7,395 bases of DNA from Candidatus Brockarchaeota archaeon (GTDB taxonomy: Archaea > Thermoproteota > EX4484-205 > DTQO01): assembly GCA_017601265.1 (NCBI GenBank), contig JAFNJA010000106.1:1-7395 (forward strand). The letters run 5' to 3'. The position numbers were made by a program, and so were the translations under genes. Every line of letters starts with the position of its first letter. Position 1 is the first letter of the stretch. Under the pieces are notes generated by a model. That model saw only the letters and a list, made by a program, of their open reading frames with translations. It had not been told where the DNA came from and ran no database searches. This document shows, in pieces, positions 6,705-7,395 of the stretch.

Positions 6705-6737
6705 CGCGGATCGCCGCGTTTTTTGCAACCGTCGGTT
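6705..6737. repeat. Two short inverted repeats upstream of the hydrolase promoter
   Basis: CGCGG-ATCG-CCGCG (6705-6718) is a perfect 5-base inverted repeat, and AACCG-T-CGGTT (6727-6737) is a second, separated by a six-T tract on the plus strand (6719-6724). On the plus strand the first repeat plus T-tract resembles an intrinsic terminator, but no plus-strand gene ends here. On the transcribed strand it lies just upstream of the TATA-like run, so an operator is the more natural reading. Both stems are short and could be chance in GC-rich DNA. Confidence 0.3.
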
Positions 6738-6769
6738 CCGCGAGAATCCCCTTTCCTCCCGGACCGCTT

Positions 6770-7395
6770 TCACGGGTTCCTGCGCTTTTTCAACTCTTTC
6801 AGGACGGGCATCTCCTCCAGCATCCTCGGGGTGATCTCTTCCCAGATTATCCCCTTGGGCTGGCTGCGCGTCCTGTTCGTCCTGATCGTCCTCGTCGGCG
6901 TTACTACCAGGTCCACCAAGAAATCGTGCTCTTCGACCGGGATCTCGTCCACCACTTGAACGTCGTGGACCGTCGTCGCTATGGGCGTTCCTTCGCCTGC
7001 CAGCTTCAACTCCCGCAGGATGCCGTATTCCATCTCGCTGTAACCTCCGCCCTTCCCAACTCTCGCCCCCTCGGGCGTGACCGCCACGGAGCCCGCGACG
7101 ACGAGGTCGACTTCGGGGAGCTCTTCCAAGGCGATTTTCCTGCCGTACGTGAACGCCCCCCTTATCGTCGACGCTTTCCCGATCGAGTTTCTTGGAATCA
7201 TGTTTGGTTCGAGGAGCAGGAACCCCTTCGCCAGCCTGGGCGTAGGCACGATCAGCCTCCTCCCTTGCCGGAGGGCGGCCTCCCTAACGTGCTTCTGCGG
7301 GGAGTCCGGATTGACCTTCACGACCTCAGCGCTTTGGAACTCCCGGAGGCGGCTCAAAGTTCTAGCAGCCGTCTCCGCGCCCTCGAAGTTTGGGA
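6770..7395 (-). CDS. 5-formyltetrahydrofolate cyclo-ligase (MTHFS) family protein, 5' end beyond window
   Basis: The family converts 5-formyltetrahydrofolate to 5,10-methenyltetrahydrofolate using ATP. The reading frame is open to the window edge: 12 codons upstream of the TTG at 7357 translate as PNFEGAETAART, which continues smoothly into LSRLREFQSAEVVKVNPDSP. This matches the family's conserved N-terminal helix, so the gene begins beyond position 7395 and the TTG is internal. Counting from that TTG codon, conserved stretches are KVNPDSPQKHVREAAL (14-29), LIVPTPRL (35-42), the ligand-binding loop VAGSVAVTPEGARVGKGGGY (87-106) and ATTVHDVQVVDEIPVEEHD (127-145). The architecture resembles MTHFSD-like and archaeal members, with a basic tail ending KKRRNP. 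The stop is TGA at 6770. Many archaea use tetrahydromethanopterin or modified folates, so the true substrate is uncertain. The gene is 120 bases upstream of the hydrolase and shares strand only, with no sign of a common function. Confidence 0.88.
   Translation of the reverse strand, partial: PNFEGAETAARTLSRLREFQSAEVVKVNPDSPQKHVREAALRQGRRLIVPTPRLAKGFLLLEPNMIPRNSIGKASTIRGAFTYGRKIALEELPEVDLVVAGSVAVTPEGARVGKGGGYSEMEYGILRELKLAGEGTPIATTVHDVQVVDEIPVEEHDFLVDLVVTPTRTIRTNRTRSQPKGIIWEEITPRMLEEMPVLKELKKRRNP

Noticed and set aside
6705..6724. Hairpin plus six Ts reading as an intrinsic terminator on the plus strand.
   Set aside because: No plus-strand gene precedes it; the plus-strand frames here are antisense shadows of the minus-strand genes. 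Kept only as an inverted repeat.

Overview
The window looks like a piece of an archaeal chromosome, most likely from an uncultured thermophilic or soil/sediment lineage of the Thermoproteota (TACK) side. The reasons are a stand-alone archaeo-eukaryotic-type primase paired with a KaiC/RadA-type ATPase, an archaeal member of the 5-formyltetrahydrofolate cyclo-ligase (MTHFS) family, frequent GTG and TTG starts, weak or absent Shine-Dalgarno sequences, TATA-like boxes at archaeal spacing, and GC-rich coding sequence with many AGG arginine codons. The exact lineage cannot be decided from the window.

All five genes lie on the minus strand, so transcription runs from the right end to the left end. 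(1) 6770-7395: MTHFS-family protein whose 5' end lies beyond the window. (2) 6650-6769: promoter region with two short inverted repeats. (3) 3242-6649: a 1135-residue, probably exported two-domain glycoside hydrolase, with a clan GH-A TIM barrel followed by a right-handed parallel beta-helix of GH141-like type. (4) 2938-3241: a 304-base gap holding a probable promoter and no convincing gene. (5) 2134-2937 and 1256-2137: a KaiC-like ATPase and a primase/polymerase-like protein whose stop and start codons overlap (TTGA), so almost certainly one transcript. (6) 1116-1255: a gap with a good TATA box. (7) 90-1115: a five-bladed beta-propeller glycosidase of GH43-like type without a signal peptide. 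(8) 1-89: no gene that can be supported.

Two themes are interleaved. The large exported enzyme and the probably cytoplasmic beta-propeller enzyme suggest plant or algal polysaccharide use, with long chains cut outside the cell and short products inside, but no transporter or sugar regulator is visible. The KaiC-primase pair is separate: a RecA-fold ATPase tied to a nucleotidyltransferase that keeps its catalytic motifs, suggesting DNA repair, priming or nucleic-acid signalling rather than sugar metabolism. This pair and the two-domain hydrolase are the parts most worth follow-up. No tRNA, rRNA, CRISPR array, insertion sequence or clear T-tract terminator on the transcribed strand was found.
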